Source: Notamacropus eugenii
Taxonomy: Eukaryota > Chordata > Mammalia > Diprotodontia > Macropodidae
NCBI RefSeq assembly: GCF_028372415.1
Contig: NC_092873.1
Coordinates: 354,702,660-354,766,659 of the forward strand
Direction: 5' to 3'
DNA: 64,000 nucleotides
Shown here: positions 1 to 34,124 of the stretch, one piece after another
Numbering within the stretch: the stretch's first letter is position 1
Layout of the letters: each line of letters starts with the position of its first letter
Made by a program: the position numbers and the translations under genes
Notes under the pieces: model-generated
Told to the model about the DNA's origin: nothing
What the model saw: the letters and a program-made list of their open reading frames with translations, nothing else
Databases searched by the model: none

Positions 1-59
1 ACCATAATGCAAAATAAAATATTAGTGTTTGAGAAAGGTTCCATTAAAATGTTATGACA

Positions 60-180
60 CTTCAAAGGAGATAGAGGTGGAGAAGGAAATGGCAAACCAT
101 ACCAGTATCTTTGCTAAGAAAACCTCTACTGGGGTCATAAAGAGTTGGACACAGCTGAAAACAACCAAACAACAACAAAT
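60..180 (+). mobile_element. CORE-SINE 3' fragment
   Basis: Shares 'gagaaggaaatggcaaacca', 'tctttgctaagaaaac' and 'gggtcataaagagttgga' with the other SINEs in this window; only the tail half is present. Confidence 0.75.
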
Positions 181-264
181 TTCCTTTTCCTCTCATTTTC
201 CTCTTCCCATTTTATTGTCTCTAACAATAAAAAGAAATAAAAAGAAAACCCTTATAACAAAATT

Positions 265-500
265 ACATAGTTGAGTCAGGAAATCTCATCTTACTGAGTT
301 CAAATCTGGCCTCAGATACTTCCTAGCTGTGTGATGCTGGGCAAGTCACTTAACCCCGTTTACCTCACTTTATTCATCTATCAAATGAGCTAGAGAAGGC
401 AATGTCAAACTACTCCAGCATCTCTGCCAAGAAAACTCCAAATAGGGTCATGAAGAGTCAGATATGACTGAAAAACAACTCGACAACCAACAAAAATCAA
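265..500 (+). mobile_element. Marsupial tRNA-derived CORE-SINE
   Basis: Holds the CORE segment 'tagctgtgtgatgctgggca', 'agtcacttaacc', then the specific tail 'gggtcatgaagagtcagata' ending in an A/C-rich run. Confidence 0.85.
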
Positions 501-639
501 GAAAGTGGCATGATCAGACCTATGCATTAATCTTAGAACTGGAAAAGACCTTTAGATAACTTTCTCGTGGATTCTGTATAAGCTAAGAAAGGATTTTGTA
601 TTATACTATATTTATGGATCTGCCTTTCCTTCCTGGTTG

Positions 640-1040
640 GCTAAAAGTACCAAGGAATCTCCCAAGTACACAACATTAGTGTCATCTTTAGCTCCTCACC
701 CTCCCTCGTCCATGTATCCAAAGTTGCCTATTTTCGGCATTCCTGCCTTCGTAGCATCTCTTTCATCTGACCACTTCCCTCTGACCCTCACACAGCCACC
801 ATCTTGGTTCAACAGTTTATCACTTCTCTCCTGGACTATTGCAATGGCCTCTCTTCCTCAAGTCTCTCCCTACTCCAATTCATTCTTCACACAGTTACCA
901 AAGCGATTTTCCTTTAGGGCCAGCCTGCATGTGACAGTCCCCTACTCAATAAATTTCAGTGGATCCATCCCTCTTGTCTCTTGGACAAAATGTCAACTAC
1001 TCTGGTTAGCTTTTAAAGTCCTTCACAATGTGTCCATGGC
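640..1040 (+). mobile_element. L2 LINE fragment (3' ORF2)
   Basis: Contains 'ctcctggactattgcaatgg' (L2 LDYCN motif) and 'tcagtggatccatccct' followed by the 'gcttttaaagtccttcacaa' block of L2 ORF2. Confidence 0.75.
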
Positions 1041-1044
1041 ATAA

Positions 1045-1305
1045 TAATTGTTGCTGTTCAGTCGCTTTTCAGTCATGTCCAACTCTTTGTGACCTCATTT
1101 GGGGTTTTCTTGGCAAAGATGCTAGAATGGTTTGCCATTTACTTCTCCAGCTCATTTTGCCAATGAGGAAACTGAGACAAACAGGTTAAGTAACTTGCTC
1201 AGAGTCACATAGCTAGTAAATGTCTGAGGCCAGATTTGAACTCAGGAAGGTAAGCCTTCTAACTCTAGGTCCAACACTCTATCCACTGTGATGCTTAGCA
1301 GCCTG
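1045..1305 (-). mobile_element. Marsupial CORE-SINE, antisense
   Basis: Reverse complement of the SINE type at 265-500: tail 'tttggggttttcttggcaaa', then the CORE region and tRNA-like head. Confidence 0.85.
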
Positions 1306-1455
1306 GTATAAAAATAGCTAATGTTTATATATTGCTTTAAGGTTTGCAAAGAATTTTACAAATATTATCTTATTTGACCCTCACAACAACTCTGGGAGGT
1401 AGGTGTCCCCATTTTACAGATGAGGAAACTCTACCAACTGTGACACCTAGCTCCC
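1306..1455 (-). mobile_element. MIR/THER1-type SINE, antisense
   Basis: Has 'ttgctttaaggtttgcaaag' and 'cattttacagatgaggaaac', the hallmark antisense MIR tail. Confidence 0.75.
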
Positions 1456-1618
1456 CATAAGGCATATGTCCTCAAGGCCTAGGGCCCCCTTATCTGCAAG
1501 GCATGAAAGTCATTTAAAGAATGTTTCACTTGTAGCAGGAGGTCTTATGGGTAGGAGTCCCTAGGGTAGGCCAGATCCCCCTTTCCCAAGTTTGGCTTGC
1601 TTTCTGCTTCAAGGATTG

Positions 1619-1850
1619 GGCAGCTAGATGGCCCACATACTAAAGGGCCTGGAGTCAGAAAGACCTGAGTTCAAATGTGGCCTCAAATACTTAGTAAGTG
1701 TGTGCCTCTGGACACAAGTCATTTAACCTCTGTTTGCCTCAGTTTCCATATTTGTGAAATGGAAATAAGAAGAGGGTTAAAGGAGATAGTAACTACAAAT
1801 AACTACTGTGCTTTAGCACAGTGCCAAATGTTAGCTATTATTATTCAAGA
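1619..1850 (+). mobile_element. MIR-type SINE
   Basis: Begins 'ggcagctagatggcc', continues through the CORE region and ends in an ATTATTATT tail. Confidence 0.75.
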
Positions 1851-2029
1851 GTCTAACTCTACTAGGTATTCTCTTTCTGCTTATAGTCTCTCCTGCTTAG
1901 GGAAGTCTATGCTTGCCCAGTGGTATGATTTCCACTTGCCTCCATTGTGTTTGGAAGAACTCATCTGCCCTTTCTTTCCTGGAATCTTAGCAAAGAGGGA
2001 ACTATCTTTTTGCAGTCATAGGATATAAA

Positions 2030-3245
2030 CCTCTCCCAAATTTTGAGCCGTGCCAGCATTAATCGCAGCAGACAAGGATTTAGTGGCAGCTGGATTTTCT
2101 CTTATTTAATGAGGAAATGAAATGATTGTGAAAGAACAACGTACAATGGAAAAAAGTGTTCCTTCCGAGAGGAAGAATGTGGGGGCCTAGAGATGCCAAC
2201 ATAGAATTGGCTTCTCCCCTTGAGTTCCTAAGCGGAGAAGACAACCTTCCCAGTTCAGAGGAGACTAGAACCTAAGCTAATTCCTTTTTTCAACAGGTAA
2301 GTGAAGGAAAATGGAGAATTCCTTCTGTTTGCCTTTCTACAGTCTCATCCTGCTCACTCCTCCAGTTTTCCTCAGATTCTTGTTGTTAAGGAAAAGGGAC
2401 AAAGAAGGTAACACTCCAAGATTAGGCCCACCTTCCTCCAGGGAGGGCGGAAACAAAAATAGTTGCTGCTTAGTAGTAATTGCTGGCTCCTTTCTCTCAA
2501 AAGCCTCCAAAGGCACAGCCCCAGAAATCCAAGTTCAAAGAAATCATCAACTGGTGAACACTGGGATAGTGTCTGCTTGCATCTTCATTCCCATAGCAAT
2601 CCTTTCCAGGCAGGGGCCCATGAAATCAGGGCTACCTCTGTAAAATGCTTGGGAGGAGGCACTCAGAGTAGGAGAATTTACAGGTTCTTTTCAGCTCTAG
2701 CCTTCTTATGAGTATGATTCTAACACAGTGAAGGTGGAGGTTGGAAGTAGAGACAGTAATAGGGATAAGGAGGAGTTTCTTTAAATGTAGAAACATTTCT
2801 TTAAATGAAGGGACATTTCTTTAAATGTTTTTTCATTCTGATTGATTAGATGAGATGGCAGCAGACTAGATGAAATTAGCTTTCAAGGGTCCAAAAGGAC
2901 TGATCATATTTGAGTCTAGGAAAAAAACGGGTTGGATGGGACAGGAGAAGGAAGGAAACCCCTAACAGAAAGAAGATCAAAGTGCTTGGGCATTTGCCAC
3001 CATCGGTTTTCTGGTGGGGAGAATCATCCGTCTAACCCTGTCCATGGCAGTAGCGAAGGTGAACGTCTCTTGTCTATACCAAAGACCATTAGCTAAACAA
3101 ACAAGTGGGACACTTGTAGGGTGCATGTGATGCTTTGTATGTATGCCATGGGACACAGGTCATTCTAGAAATAGAGTCAGTACTGAGGGCTCATGTGCCG
3201 GCTTCCTTAAACTTAACAGAAAGGCAACACTCTTGCCAAGAATCT
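2030..3245. other. Intergenic, nothing recognised
   Basis: No gene, RNA gene or clear repeat was recognised apart from three close copies of 'catttctttaaatg' near 2786-2828. Confidence 0.5.
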
Positions 3246-3249
3246 AGAG

Positions 3250-3625
3250 CCCCCACCCAACACTGAAAACTTTTCTCTCCTGGTCACTAATCTCTCACAT
3301 TCACCATACTCAACATACTGTGGCCACACAGGAAAACCAACTTCACCTCTTGAAACCCCTGGTCTCTCTTCAAGATTCAAATCTGTTACTAATTCCTATT
3401 AAGAGCCCTTATCCTGATCCTTCCTCCAATTCCAGGTATGAATGTTCCTAACCTCCCCCAAATTACACTGTATTTATTTTGTCTACGTTTTGTATTTATT
3501 TATCTGTGCATATTTTATAGGACAAAAGCTCCTTTAGGGCAGGTACTCCCTTTTTTTGTTTTTGTATCTCTAGTGCTCAGCAAATAGTAGATACAATGTT
3601 GAATCAGATGGAATTCAACTAAGGC
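3250..3625 (+). mobile_element. L2 LINE 3' end
   Basis: L2 3'UTR pattern: 'cctttagggcaggtactccc', then 'tgtatctctagtgctcagca' and the terminal 'ttgaatcagatgga'. Confidence 0.6.
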
Positions 3626-3741
3626 TTCTTCCTAGGGACCCAATGACCACAATAGTTACTTGTTGGATTCAAGGGTCTTAGAACTATAGGAGCCTCCTGG
3701 AGCCAGAGGTAGTAGAAAAATCTCTTCCAAAGGTGACTCTC

Positions 3742-3783
3742 ATCCATCATCATCCTCATCATTGTCATCATCCTCATCATTGA
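3742..3783. repeat. (ATC)n/(CATCAT) repeat
   Basis: Short imperfect CATCAT tract in intergenic DNA. Confidence 0.75.
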
Positions 3784-4139
3784 TCCCAGTCCTTAGGCTA
3801 CTAAAGGTACCAGAGAATCAAGGCTTCTGGGGATGTAGACATTGGGAGCTGTTTTTGTTCTGCATTTAGGACATCTTCCAGACATGCCTCATTCTCAAAC
3901 ATTTTGGAATGAAGATAAATGTGTTTTCAGTCTGGCTCAGGAAAACCTATCACTTGCTATTTATTGACACAGGCACTCGGGCAGAAGTCCCTGTGGCTGC
4001 ACCCACCACCTACATCCCTAACTTTCCTGTACATGCCATGGAAGCCAATGACAACATCCTTTATTTCTGTTATTCAGAGTTGAATCTGTTGAATAAGATT
4101 GAGGAAGAGGGAGGCAGAGGAAGAGATAGATAAGAGGTT

Positions 4140-4745
4140 GAAATAGCCCCCCTTCCCCTTTTAATACTCTCATCCCTACCCACCTCGGCCTTACCCCTCC
4201 CTAGTCTATATTCTCCTATGCCTTTGTATCTCATGTAAACTCCCCACTACTGTTAAACTTCCCTTGGTCCTAGATCTCTTCACCTCCTCCCCCTCTTTCT
4301 ATCTTGTGAAGCTAATAGAAACCTGGATTTTTCTGGAAGTCATTGCATCCTTGCCCATCTTGGCCAGTTATCTAGAACTAGATGCTCCTTCTTTCATATC
4401 CCCTGACATGCTGGGCCAGAAAAAGAACAAATGCCTGAGACTGGCATTTAAAGTTCCTTACAATCTGGTTCCCGTCATCACACACTATTTTCTCTCCTCC
4501 TTTGAAGTTCATTCCATCTTTCTCCACTACCCAATCCAGATCCTTGTCAAAATAATCTACTGTCTCCCAAGTCATTTCTCCTCTTTTCTCAATGAGTTCA
4601 GTGACTGGTTCATGGACTTCCTCTCCATCTCAATCTCAGTCTTCACAGTGAGAAACACAGTATGGATCCTTACATACCCTCAAAGATCCTGCGTTCCAAG
4701 TTCATCAGCTTCTTTGACCTGCATCTTCCTTCCGTCTCAGCCACC
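4140..4745 (+). mobile_element. L2 LINE fragment
   Basis: 'ggcatttaaagttccttaca' and 'atctggttcccgtcatcaca' correspond to the L2 'FKALHNLAP' segment. Confidence 0.6.
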
Positions 4746-4944
4746 TGGAGAGTGAGATCCGTCCCTGTAGGGATATCTCTATAGAGATGCAACTCCCTCT
4801 CCCCTATCATTGTGCTAAACCCATGATTGGTAACCCTAAAATTCCATTCTCTAAGACCCTCTCTGGTAGATATAACATCCTATGAGCCTTCCCACACAGG
4901 CTAGGCTAGTTTTTCTCTCAAATATATTGAAACTGTTTTGTAAA

Positions 4945-5162
4945 GCAGCTGATGGTACGCTGGATAGAGCATTGAGCCTGCAGTCAGGAAGCCCTGAGTT
5001 CACATATGCTTTAGCTCCTTACTAGCTATGTAAGCCTCAGTTTCTTCAACTGAAAAATGGGGACAATGATAGTGCCTACCTCACAAGGTTCTTGTGAGGA
5101 TCAAATAAAGTGACATTTGTACAAAAAACACAGCATAATGCCTGGCACATAATAGGACCACA
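4945..5162 (+). mobile_element. MIR-type SINE
   Basis: 'tggatagagcattgagcctg' through 'taatgcctggcacataatag'; the whole MIR is represented, diverged. Confidence 0.8.
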
Positions 5163-5399
5163 TTCCCTTCCCCCAAAGACTTACATGGTCTTATGAACTA
5201 TGACTCAGACTGTTGTATAGATTCCTGGAGGTCTAAGAACAAAAAAATGAGGGTATGAGGAATTAGCTGCTCTTACTTCAGACTTCTGAAGAACCCCACC
5301 AAATCAGTGTCGTATCCTTGTTGAATAACCTTTCCATGATATGATTAAGTGAATGTTTTGTTAGCTAATCTGGTAGTGAACTTCTCATTTCATTATAAT

Positions 5400-7345
5400 C
5401 TAGAAATTGGACAACCACAGAAGCTCAGGTCCTTCCATCTGATCTTCTTTCTTCTCTTCATCCATTTCTTCATCATCATGAGCCCCCCTCTCTCTATTGC
5501 TCCTCATTCATCACCCCTGCTCTTATCTCGCCTTCTTTTCTTTGCGGTTTTGATCTCAGTAGTCGACTGGTTCAATTGTACACTGTCATCCAGCCTTGAG
5601 TTCCCTGCCCTCCTTGACTGTATCACCAATCATGCCTTGCCCAAAACCAAAACTCAGTTGCCCCCATAATTTGCCTTCTCTATAACTTTTTAAGTGTTAC
5701 TGAGCACAACAGCATTGACAAGGTCCATTAAAATGCTATCTGTTCTCCATGGGGCCTCACTGCTAAAAAAATGACTGGCTATCTTTTTATTTCTCCTTAA
5801 ATGACTTTCTAGCATACTCTCTCCAATGGCTATTCTAAACCTTCTCTTCTTTCTTCCAGGTCCTTAGAGCTCATCCCCTTCCCCCTCAGAAGGATACTTC
5901 ATCTCTTTCTTTACTGAGAAAATAAAGACCAATGATATGAACTCCTTCTTCCCATTCCATGCTTTAAAATCCCTCAGCCTTGGCACCCCTTCTCTCCTTC
6001 TTTGCTCCAGTCTATGAGAATGGGGAGGTCCTTCTTGCCAAGACAAACCCCTTTCACTTCTGCCCTTGATTCCAAACTGTCCTGTCTCATCTGGAAGCAT
6101 CCTGCTTCCTCTTCCTCTCCTTTTACAATTCTCCTTTCTTGCTGTCTATATATACACCTACAATTCCTCTAGCCTTAAAAAACAAACCAAAAACTTTTTG
6201 ATCCCATCATTCCCTCATGCTGTCATATTACATCTCTTCTCCATCTCACAGTTAAACTTCTAGAACAGGCTGTCTACACCAAACTCCATTTCCTCACTCA
6301 CTACTTTTTTCTATATGTTACAAGCTAGCTTCTGATCTTACCACTTGACCAACACTGCTGTCTCTAAAGTTATCAATGCTCTTTTAATTGTTATAACCAA
6401 TGACTTCTCTTTGACCTCTCTGTACTTTTTGACATCAACTTCTGTAGGATACCCTTCTCCCTTGGCTTCCATGATGTGTTCTGCTTTGTTCTTCCCTTAT
6501 CTGACCATGCCTTGTCAGCCTTCTTTGTGGGATTATGATTCATTTCCCATTCACTAAACATATGTCCTCCAAGACTGCATCTCTTCTCGCCCTCTATGCT
6601 TTTCCTTTTGTTGATTTCATCTGCTCTCATGGATTCAGTTATTTTTTCTATATAGGTGACTTCCAAATCTAGATTATCTAGCCTTAACCTCTCTTCCAAA
6701 TCTACATAGCTGCTATACTAGTCCAGACCCTCATCACCTCTTGCCTGGACTATTGTAGTCTTAATTGACCTTCTTGTTGCCAGTCTCTCCCCTTTGTTTA
6801 TTGTCAATATTCATTAAGCTCCAATTATGTGACACACTGTGCTGTCATCCCCCATACAGCTGCCAAATCAGTAAAACACGATTTTGTCATTCTCCAACTC
6901 AAAAATCTTCAGTGGCTCCCTATTACCTCTGGGATTAAAATGCAAATTAATCAGCTTAGCATTTAAAGCCCCTTAAAGTCCAGCTCCCACCTACCTTTCC
7001 AGACATTTCATACTACTCTTCTTCATATATTTTATGCAGTCCAACTGACCTACTAATTACCCCTCAAACATTCCATCTCCTAATTCTGTGCCTCTTTACA
7101 GGCTTTCCTATATATGGGGGATTAGACAATTGTCTTCTCTTTTAGAATCAAACCCTAACTTCTTTCAAGGCTCAGCTCAGGCACCAGATCCTACATGTAG
7201 TTCTTTCTTCATGCTGTTAGTGGTCTCATCCTCCTGAAGTTACCTTAGATTTACTTATCTGTATACATATTGGGTCACCCCCAGTAGAATGTAAATTCCT
7301 CGGTTACTGTGACTGTTTATTTTTCTTTACATTCCCCACATTCAA
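5400..7345 (+). mobile_element. Long L2 LINE copy (ORF2 C-terminal half and 3' end)
   Basis: About 1.9 kb. It contains L2 RT-region phrases ('ctctttgacctctctgtact', 'cttggcttccatgatgtgtt'), then 'cttgcctggactattgtag' and 'cttcagtggctccctattac', and the 3'UTR to about 7340. All frames are broken, so it is an old dead copy. Confidence 0.7.
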
Positions 7346-8079
7346 AAGAGAAAAGTCCATGGTAGAATGAGTTTCTCAGACATTCAACCCTATAGGGACT
7401 AGGAAGTAGAAAGGAAGATGCAGGGTTGGGGTGGGGAGAAATAAGGGCAAGGGTCGGGGAGGTCCTGCGCTAACAAGTGTCAAAAGCTTCTACCTCCTGC
7501 ACGTCCTGTTAGCTGTGGGCAGTTAGGCAGGGACTGATTAGGCACCTGTCATCTCTGGTCTGTTAGATCTCCCATGGGGTGGGGTGTCCCCATGATGTTT
7601 CCAAACATTATAAACTCTGAACAAATCCCCCTTTTAAAACCCCTTCATAGCCAGATCTGAGCTCTCTTTCCCCCAACAATATTTTACAACTATTGGGGGG
7701 GGAGATAAGAAAGTAAAGCATAGAGTTTAGTGATCTGCGAGAGATGGCAGGGGTCAAGAATTTGGATATAAGGAAGGCACTCCTCAGAAGGAGCAGCCAA
7801 GATCCTTCCAGGAGGGAAAAAATAGAGTGCCATTTCAGAAATTATAAAAGCTGTGTCTGGTTTCTCCTGGGTGTGGCAGTCATCCTGCCCCACTTATCAT
7901 CCCCCCCGCCCCTTTGTTTTTCCTCTCTCCGTGCCCACAGACTTGGGAGAAGAGTAGAGAGCTGAGGTAAAAGGAGCCCACTCAGGCTTCGGCAGTCTCC
8001 GTGCTTCTTGAATGAGATAAACCTTGGGGAAATGAGTTGCACAACAGTATGCAAATGAGGTGACTTTCTCTTTGAGTCA
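7346..8079. other. Intergenic, nothing recognised
   Basis: GC-moderate unique sequence just beyond the CACNB1 3' end. No exon of the neighbour expected from human synteny (ARL5C) was recognised. Confidence 0.5.
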
Positions 8080-8094
8080 ACAGCTCTGGCACTT

Positions 8095-8100
8095 TTTATT
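8095..8100 (-). promoter_or_regulatory. Candidate polyadenylation signal of CACNB1 long form
   Basis: AATAAA on the minus strand (plus strand tttatt), about 2 kb after the exon 14 stop. Position and context fit, but no transcript evidence is available. Confidence 0.5.
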
Positions 8101-9599
8101 CATAGCTCCCACCCCTCCCCCTGTCAACTATGGTCCCACGCACCCCCTCCCTCTCCCATGCATGTCAGCTCACGAGTATATCCATGCACGCACCTGCTCC
8201 CACATGCATGGTGGTGAAAAAAGGACCAGGCTTGGGATAAAGGACAGGCGCTGGGGGAGGGGGGGTAATTTTTGTTTGTTTTAATATATATCTGGCAAAA
8301 TACTCAACCAAGAGATGGGAGGGAAAGGAGGAGAAACAGACGCTTAGGAGGGACAGAGAGACAGGGGAGAGAGGCTGGGCAGTGGTGTCTTCCAACGGGT
8401 GAGTTGAAGCTATATCCCCACCTACCCCCCCCCCCAAAAGTGAGTGAGGGATTGGGGGCAAAGTTGGCACAGGAGGTGGTGAGACAGGCATGATGGTGCC
8501 CATCCCTGAGGCAGGCAGGGCCCAGACCTCATTGGCACAAATGGTTCTCTTCCCCAGAGAGAGCAGAGGGGATATTACAAACACCAAGTCAAGATGACAA
8601 CCCTAAGTGGGATGGGAGAGGATGGTGGTCTCAATGAGGCCTGGAGTCTCTCCTCAGCGCAATGAGGACTTGGAGATGGAGTTAATAACACAAGAGGGAG
8701 ACACAGAGCAGCAGCGAGCAGGGACTCCAAAGGGAGAAGTTGAGGTCAGTATGGGGCAATGCCCGTAGGGTGAGGGCACCATCCCAATGCCCGTCAAGGC
8801 CCTAGCCTCTTTCCTTGCTAAGCCTGGGCCAGGGAAATAGGACTGGTCTCCCGGGCCAGAAAAGGGAAAACAGTTTTTTGGTTTCCAGAAGAGACAGGGA
8901 ACAGCCTACCATGGGTACCACACCACAGAGGTGTGGAATTAAAGGTATGGGGAAAGGAGAGACTCCTCTTGTTTAGGCTTGGCAAGAGTAAAGTGTCCTG
9001 GTGACTGGAAGCAAAGGTCATGGGAGATGGGACAGAGGCTAAAGCATGGGGGTGGACAGATGGGCCCCAAGAAAGGGAGAGGTTCCCATCTTCTTCCTCC
9101 CTCAAGTGTTTGAGGCATTAGGCCCAGACAGCCCCCCCCCCCCTCCCTGGGGATCTGTGATCATGAACTTGATGCTGGTTACGCACTCAAACCCAGAACC
9201 CCTCCCCACCAATAAGAATGGGACAGAGCTACAAGCTCCATCCTTTACCCCCAAACACCTAACAAAGCTGCCAAGAAACTGGAGAACAAGGGGAGCGCTG
9301 GGTCTAGGGCTCAAGAGAGGAGATAGGTCTCATGGAAAGAATGTTCTGTGTATTTCCAATCCAGGAGGAACCCTTCTTCTCCACCCTTCCCAGCTCCCCA
9401 AGAGTAGGTGGGAGGGGGAAGCGCTGACCTTATTAGGACTTTTACTTTTGACCTGGGGCTGAAAGGGTTAATGAACTTTGGGGAGAAAACACCCTAAAAA
9501 GAAGGTAAACAGCTTAGAGAAGGGTATTTACCTCATTCCCTTAGGTAACCTACCTTCCCCCAAGATCATACTCTGCACTTGGGTTCTAAACCCCTCTGC

Positions 9600-10015
9600 C
9601 TCCCCCCACTTCCCAGGAGGTGACTTGGTATCCCACAAGGGTGAGCAAAGGCATCGAACAATAGGATTATCCCCCTAGAAGTGAGACACCCCCCCCAAGA
9701 AGGGCCATTCCCCTCTGAAGAAATGAGATCTCACCCTACAGAGTAGCTGGAGAATACTCTATACCTATACTCTTCTAAAAAGAGTGAAGTAAAGGCATCC
9801 CAGAGGGGTGAGCTGTCCCCCCAAGGTGAGGTAACTCCCACAGAAGGGTGAGGTACTGCCCCAGAGTGGTGAGATAACCTCCTGGGGGGAGGATCATTCC
9901 ACAAGCCCCTCCAGGGGAAAGACCCTCCCCCTCGAGGGAAAGCTATTGCTCCTTAGGTAAGGTGACTACCTATGCGGGGTGACATAATGCCCCCAGGAGA
10001 TGAGACACCCCGCTC
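9600..10015 (-). repeat. Decayed minisatellite in CACNB1 3'UTR
   Basis: About a dozen imperfect units of roughly 25-35 bases sharing a core like 'agggGTGAGgtaactgcccc' (for example near 9815, 9846, 9868 and 9976). Units differ by small indels. The cores resemble 5' splice sites on the plus strand, but the transcript is the minus strand. Confidence 0.6.
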
Positions 10016-10100
10016 TTCTCCTAGCTCCCCAGGTTGGTCAGTATTTGCCCTCTTTCTTTACCCTGAAACCTATCTCCTCTTCCCCCTCTGCCCTCCAGCC

Positions 10101-31270
<21,170 letters not shown>

Positions 31271-31984
31271 GGAGAGGCCCCCCCACCCCGCCCCAGCCCC
31301 AGCTTCAGCCTAGCCCAGCCCAGCCCAGCCCAAACCGGCTCACTCACAGCTCATGGGAAAATCCGGTGGAGAGAAGAGACACCCAGCCTCCAGATGCCCC
31401 TTTCCCTCCCTCCCAACACCTCCTACTTCTCCTCCTCCCCGGGAGCCTCAGCATCTCCCCCGCCCCAACCCAGCTTGCTCCTCCTTCCTGGCCCCTCCCC
31501 TTGACTCCCCCTCCGTCCCCCACCCCCAGCTCCTCTCCTAGACAATGAGCAGGCAGCCTGAGGCTGACACGCCCCTCTTGGCGCTGGTGAGCCTGAGCTA
31601 CAGCTGAGGGCCCTTTGCCAATCTTCCCCCCCACCCCCGATCCTGGCTGGGGAGGATGGGGAGGGGGCGGGTAGAAAGGACTTGAAGGCTGAGTCTGGAG
31701 GTAGCCTCCGGGCTAGCCCTGTGTGTGCTCGTGTGCGTGCGCCTCCTTCTCCTTGGGGCTCAGGCTGCTAAGGCTCCTAGAAGCAGAGGCTCAAGGCTGA
31801 GGATTGTTAAGGGGAAATCTCAGATTCACGTTATGCCCTGCGGCTCTGTCTCCCTCACTCCTGCACCCAGTTCTCTTTTTAAGTCCCAACTCTCTCATCC
31901 AGTCCTTACATTATAGACCCTTGCTGAGTGTTGGAAGGCATAATCCTAAATGTCTCAGGAACACCAGATGTACAATCCAAACAT

Positions 31985-33620
31985 CTAAATTTTAGTCTTG
32001 GTTCTACTTGGCTCTAGTCTCTGTTCCTACCTGACAAGTCACCAACCCTCTTTGGGCCTCAGTTTCCACAAAATTAAAATGGAGTTAGTGAATCTACCCT
32101 AACTGATTGCTGAAAGGTGTGGATGGGAGAGTTTCCTTTGGAAGGATCTGAGGGTTAGGAAAGGACTGGAAGTTGGGTTCCAAGAAGCAGGGGCTGTAGC
32201 CTAGGGATGCCTGTCTCAAGGGCAAACGGCAAGATTCCTGAGATCCAGGCATCTTTCTTGCTTACTGAGCTAGTTTACCATTCTATTGGAGACTAAAGTG
32301 AAAAAGCAAAACGCAAAGGACCAAGGGGAAGGCTGAGCAAGGTTCTCTTCAAGATAGAGAACTGGGCAAGAGAGGAGCAAAAAAAAAAAGAAGAGGGTGG
32401 CAGGAGAGAGGAAGACTCACTAATTTTAAGGAAACATCTAACCTTTCTGTGCCTTGGTTTCCTCTTCTGAAAATGAGGGTTAGACTATATACTTTCTAAG
32501 GTCCCTTCCAACTCTGAATCATATGATCTGATGATCTTTGATTTGGGTAGGGTGGCTGAGAGACCCTAACCTCCACTCCACTGGAGGAATGATCAGGGTG
32601 GGAAGGGAAGTAATAGTCAGCCTGCCTCACAGGAAAGAATTTTGTGAATTGTAAAGTCCTATGCAGGTGAAATCCTTAGTAATAACTGTTATTGTAGAAT
32701 ATGGAGCCAGAAGGTCAAGGGATGAGAAAACAGACAAATGGTGGATGGAAGGACCCCTTCATCCTAAACAGAAGTCAATTAATTTGGGGGGAGGAGTTGG
32801 AAAATATTTATTAAATATACTCCTTGCCATTTCAATAGAACAGCAGGAGCTTTTTCTTTCTTTTTTGGGTCTGTTTTGTTTTTCTACTTTGTATCCATCC
32901 CCAATGCCTAGCACGGTGCTTGGTACTGAGTTGGCACTTAAAGTGTCGGTTGGCTTGGAGCAAATTGGCCCACTCAGCAATCAATTCTCCATTATCTACA
33001 TTCCTGATTAGCCAATGAGTGGATTGTCCAGCCTCCTCTGTTTTCACTCTTAGTGGCCCTTCCTTTACTAGGGATAGGTAGGTCTGGTGGAATAATAAAA
33101 CCTCAGCAGCAATCACATCCTACATGATAACAGACTCATTTTTGTACATGAAAGGTAATTTGGTATCTTAGAAAGTACCTCTCCCCACCACTTGAAGTCA
33201 GAGGCCTCAGTTCTCAAATCCTGGGTTTGACATTGACCTCATTTTGTGACCTCTGAGTTTCAGTTTACTTATCTGTAAAATGGAGATAGTAATATTTGGA
33301 CTACCTGGAAGTGTTGTTTAGTGGATAGAGGGCTTTCAAAGTATAGTATAATCTACTGTTTTATCATAGTAAATAATAACTGCCATTTGTACAGAACTGT
33401 AAAGTTTGTAAATTAGTGTATATATAGGTGATCTCTTTTGAATTTCATAACAATACAGAGATAATTGCTTCAGGTATTATCTCCATTTTACAGATGAAGA
33501 GAGTTCAGAAAGCTCAGAAAGGTTATATATCTATGGTAACGGTAAGAATTAGATGGGATTTAAATCCAGGGTTCCCTGACTTCTAACTCAAGGTCCATCA
33601 CTCCATCTACTACATCACAG
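31985..33620. mobile_element. Cluster of four MIR fragments and an L2 tail
   Basis: MIR plus at 31985-32125, 32410-32535 and 33160-33330; L2 tail plus at 32860-32955 ('cctagcacggtgcttggtac'); MIR minus at 33355-33620 ('ccattttacagatgaagaga'). Confidence 0.6.
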
Positions 33621-34124
33621 TGCTTCTCAATCCCTGTTTCTCATTTTCTCTTCTTTCTTCCATTCCTCTATGGAAATGCTATTCAGATGCCTCAAAGACT
33701 CTGCCCCAAGGGAGAGGGTTCTGGGAAATCATGTTAAGCTGGAAAGACTTTGAGCCCGGCTTCAGTAAGGGATTATGGATATCTGGTATCCAAGGATCAC
33801 CAAGCTAGGTCCAAGCTAGATGTCCAACCTAGCGAAATATGTAGAAGTTTGTCACCAGATTGTCAATAATGGGTTTTTTCTTTGGGGGTAGGGGGGTTGG
33901 CCAAAGAAACTATTCAAGGTTATCTACTAATTCATAGAGATATTGAAGTTTCTACATACACTATTAGAATATAGTCTTCTGGAGGGCAGGGACTTTGTCA
34001 TCTTTCAAAGATAAAAGATTTGTTTTCTTTGAATCCCTAGAGCCTACCATAGTATCTCTTATAAATGAAACAGTCTTATAAAAGTTGATTAATTTAATTA
34101 GTGATTAGTGATTAATATGTGATA

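Larger units (their letters stand above)
8080..10100 (-). other. CACNB1: CACNB1 distal 3'UTR
   Basis: No coding potential after the exon 14 stop. The first canonical AATAAA on the minus strand that I see is at 8100-8095, implying a ~2 kb 3'UTR. The proximal ~420 bases carry a decayed tandem repeat. The exact end is inferred from the signal. Confidence 0.55.

Noticed and set aside
7600-8060. Possible exon of ARL5C, the neighbour expected from human synteny
   Set aside because: No ARF-family motif (GLDNEGKTT, DVGG or NKQD type) is readable on either strand.
9600-10015. CRISPR-like array
   Set aside because: Units are degenerate and contiguous with no regular spacers, in a vertebrate 3'UTR.
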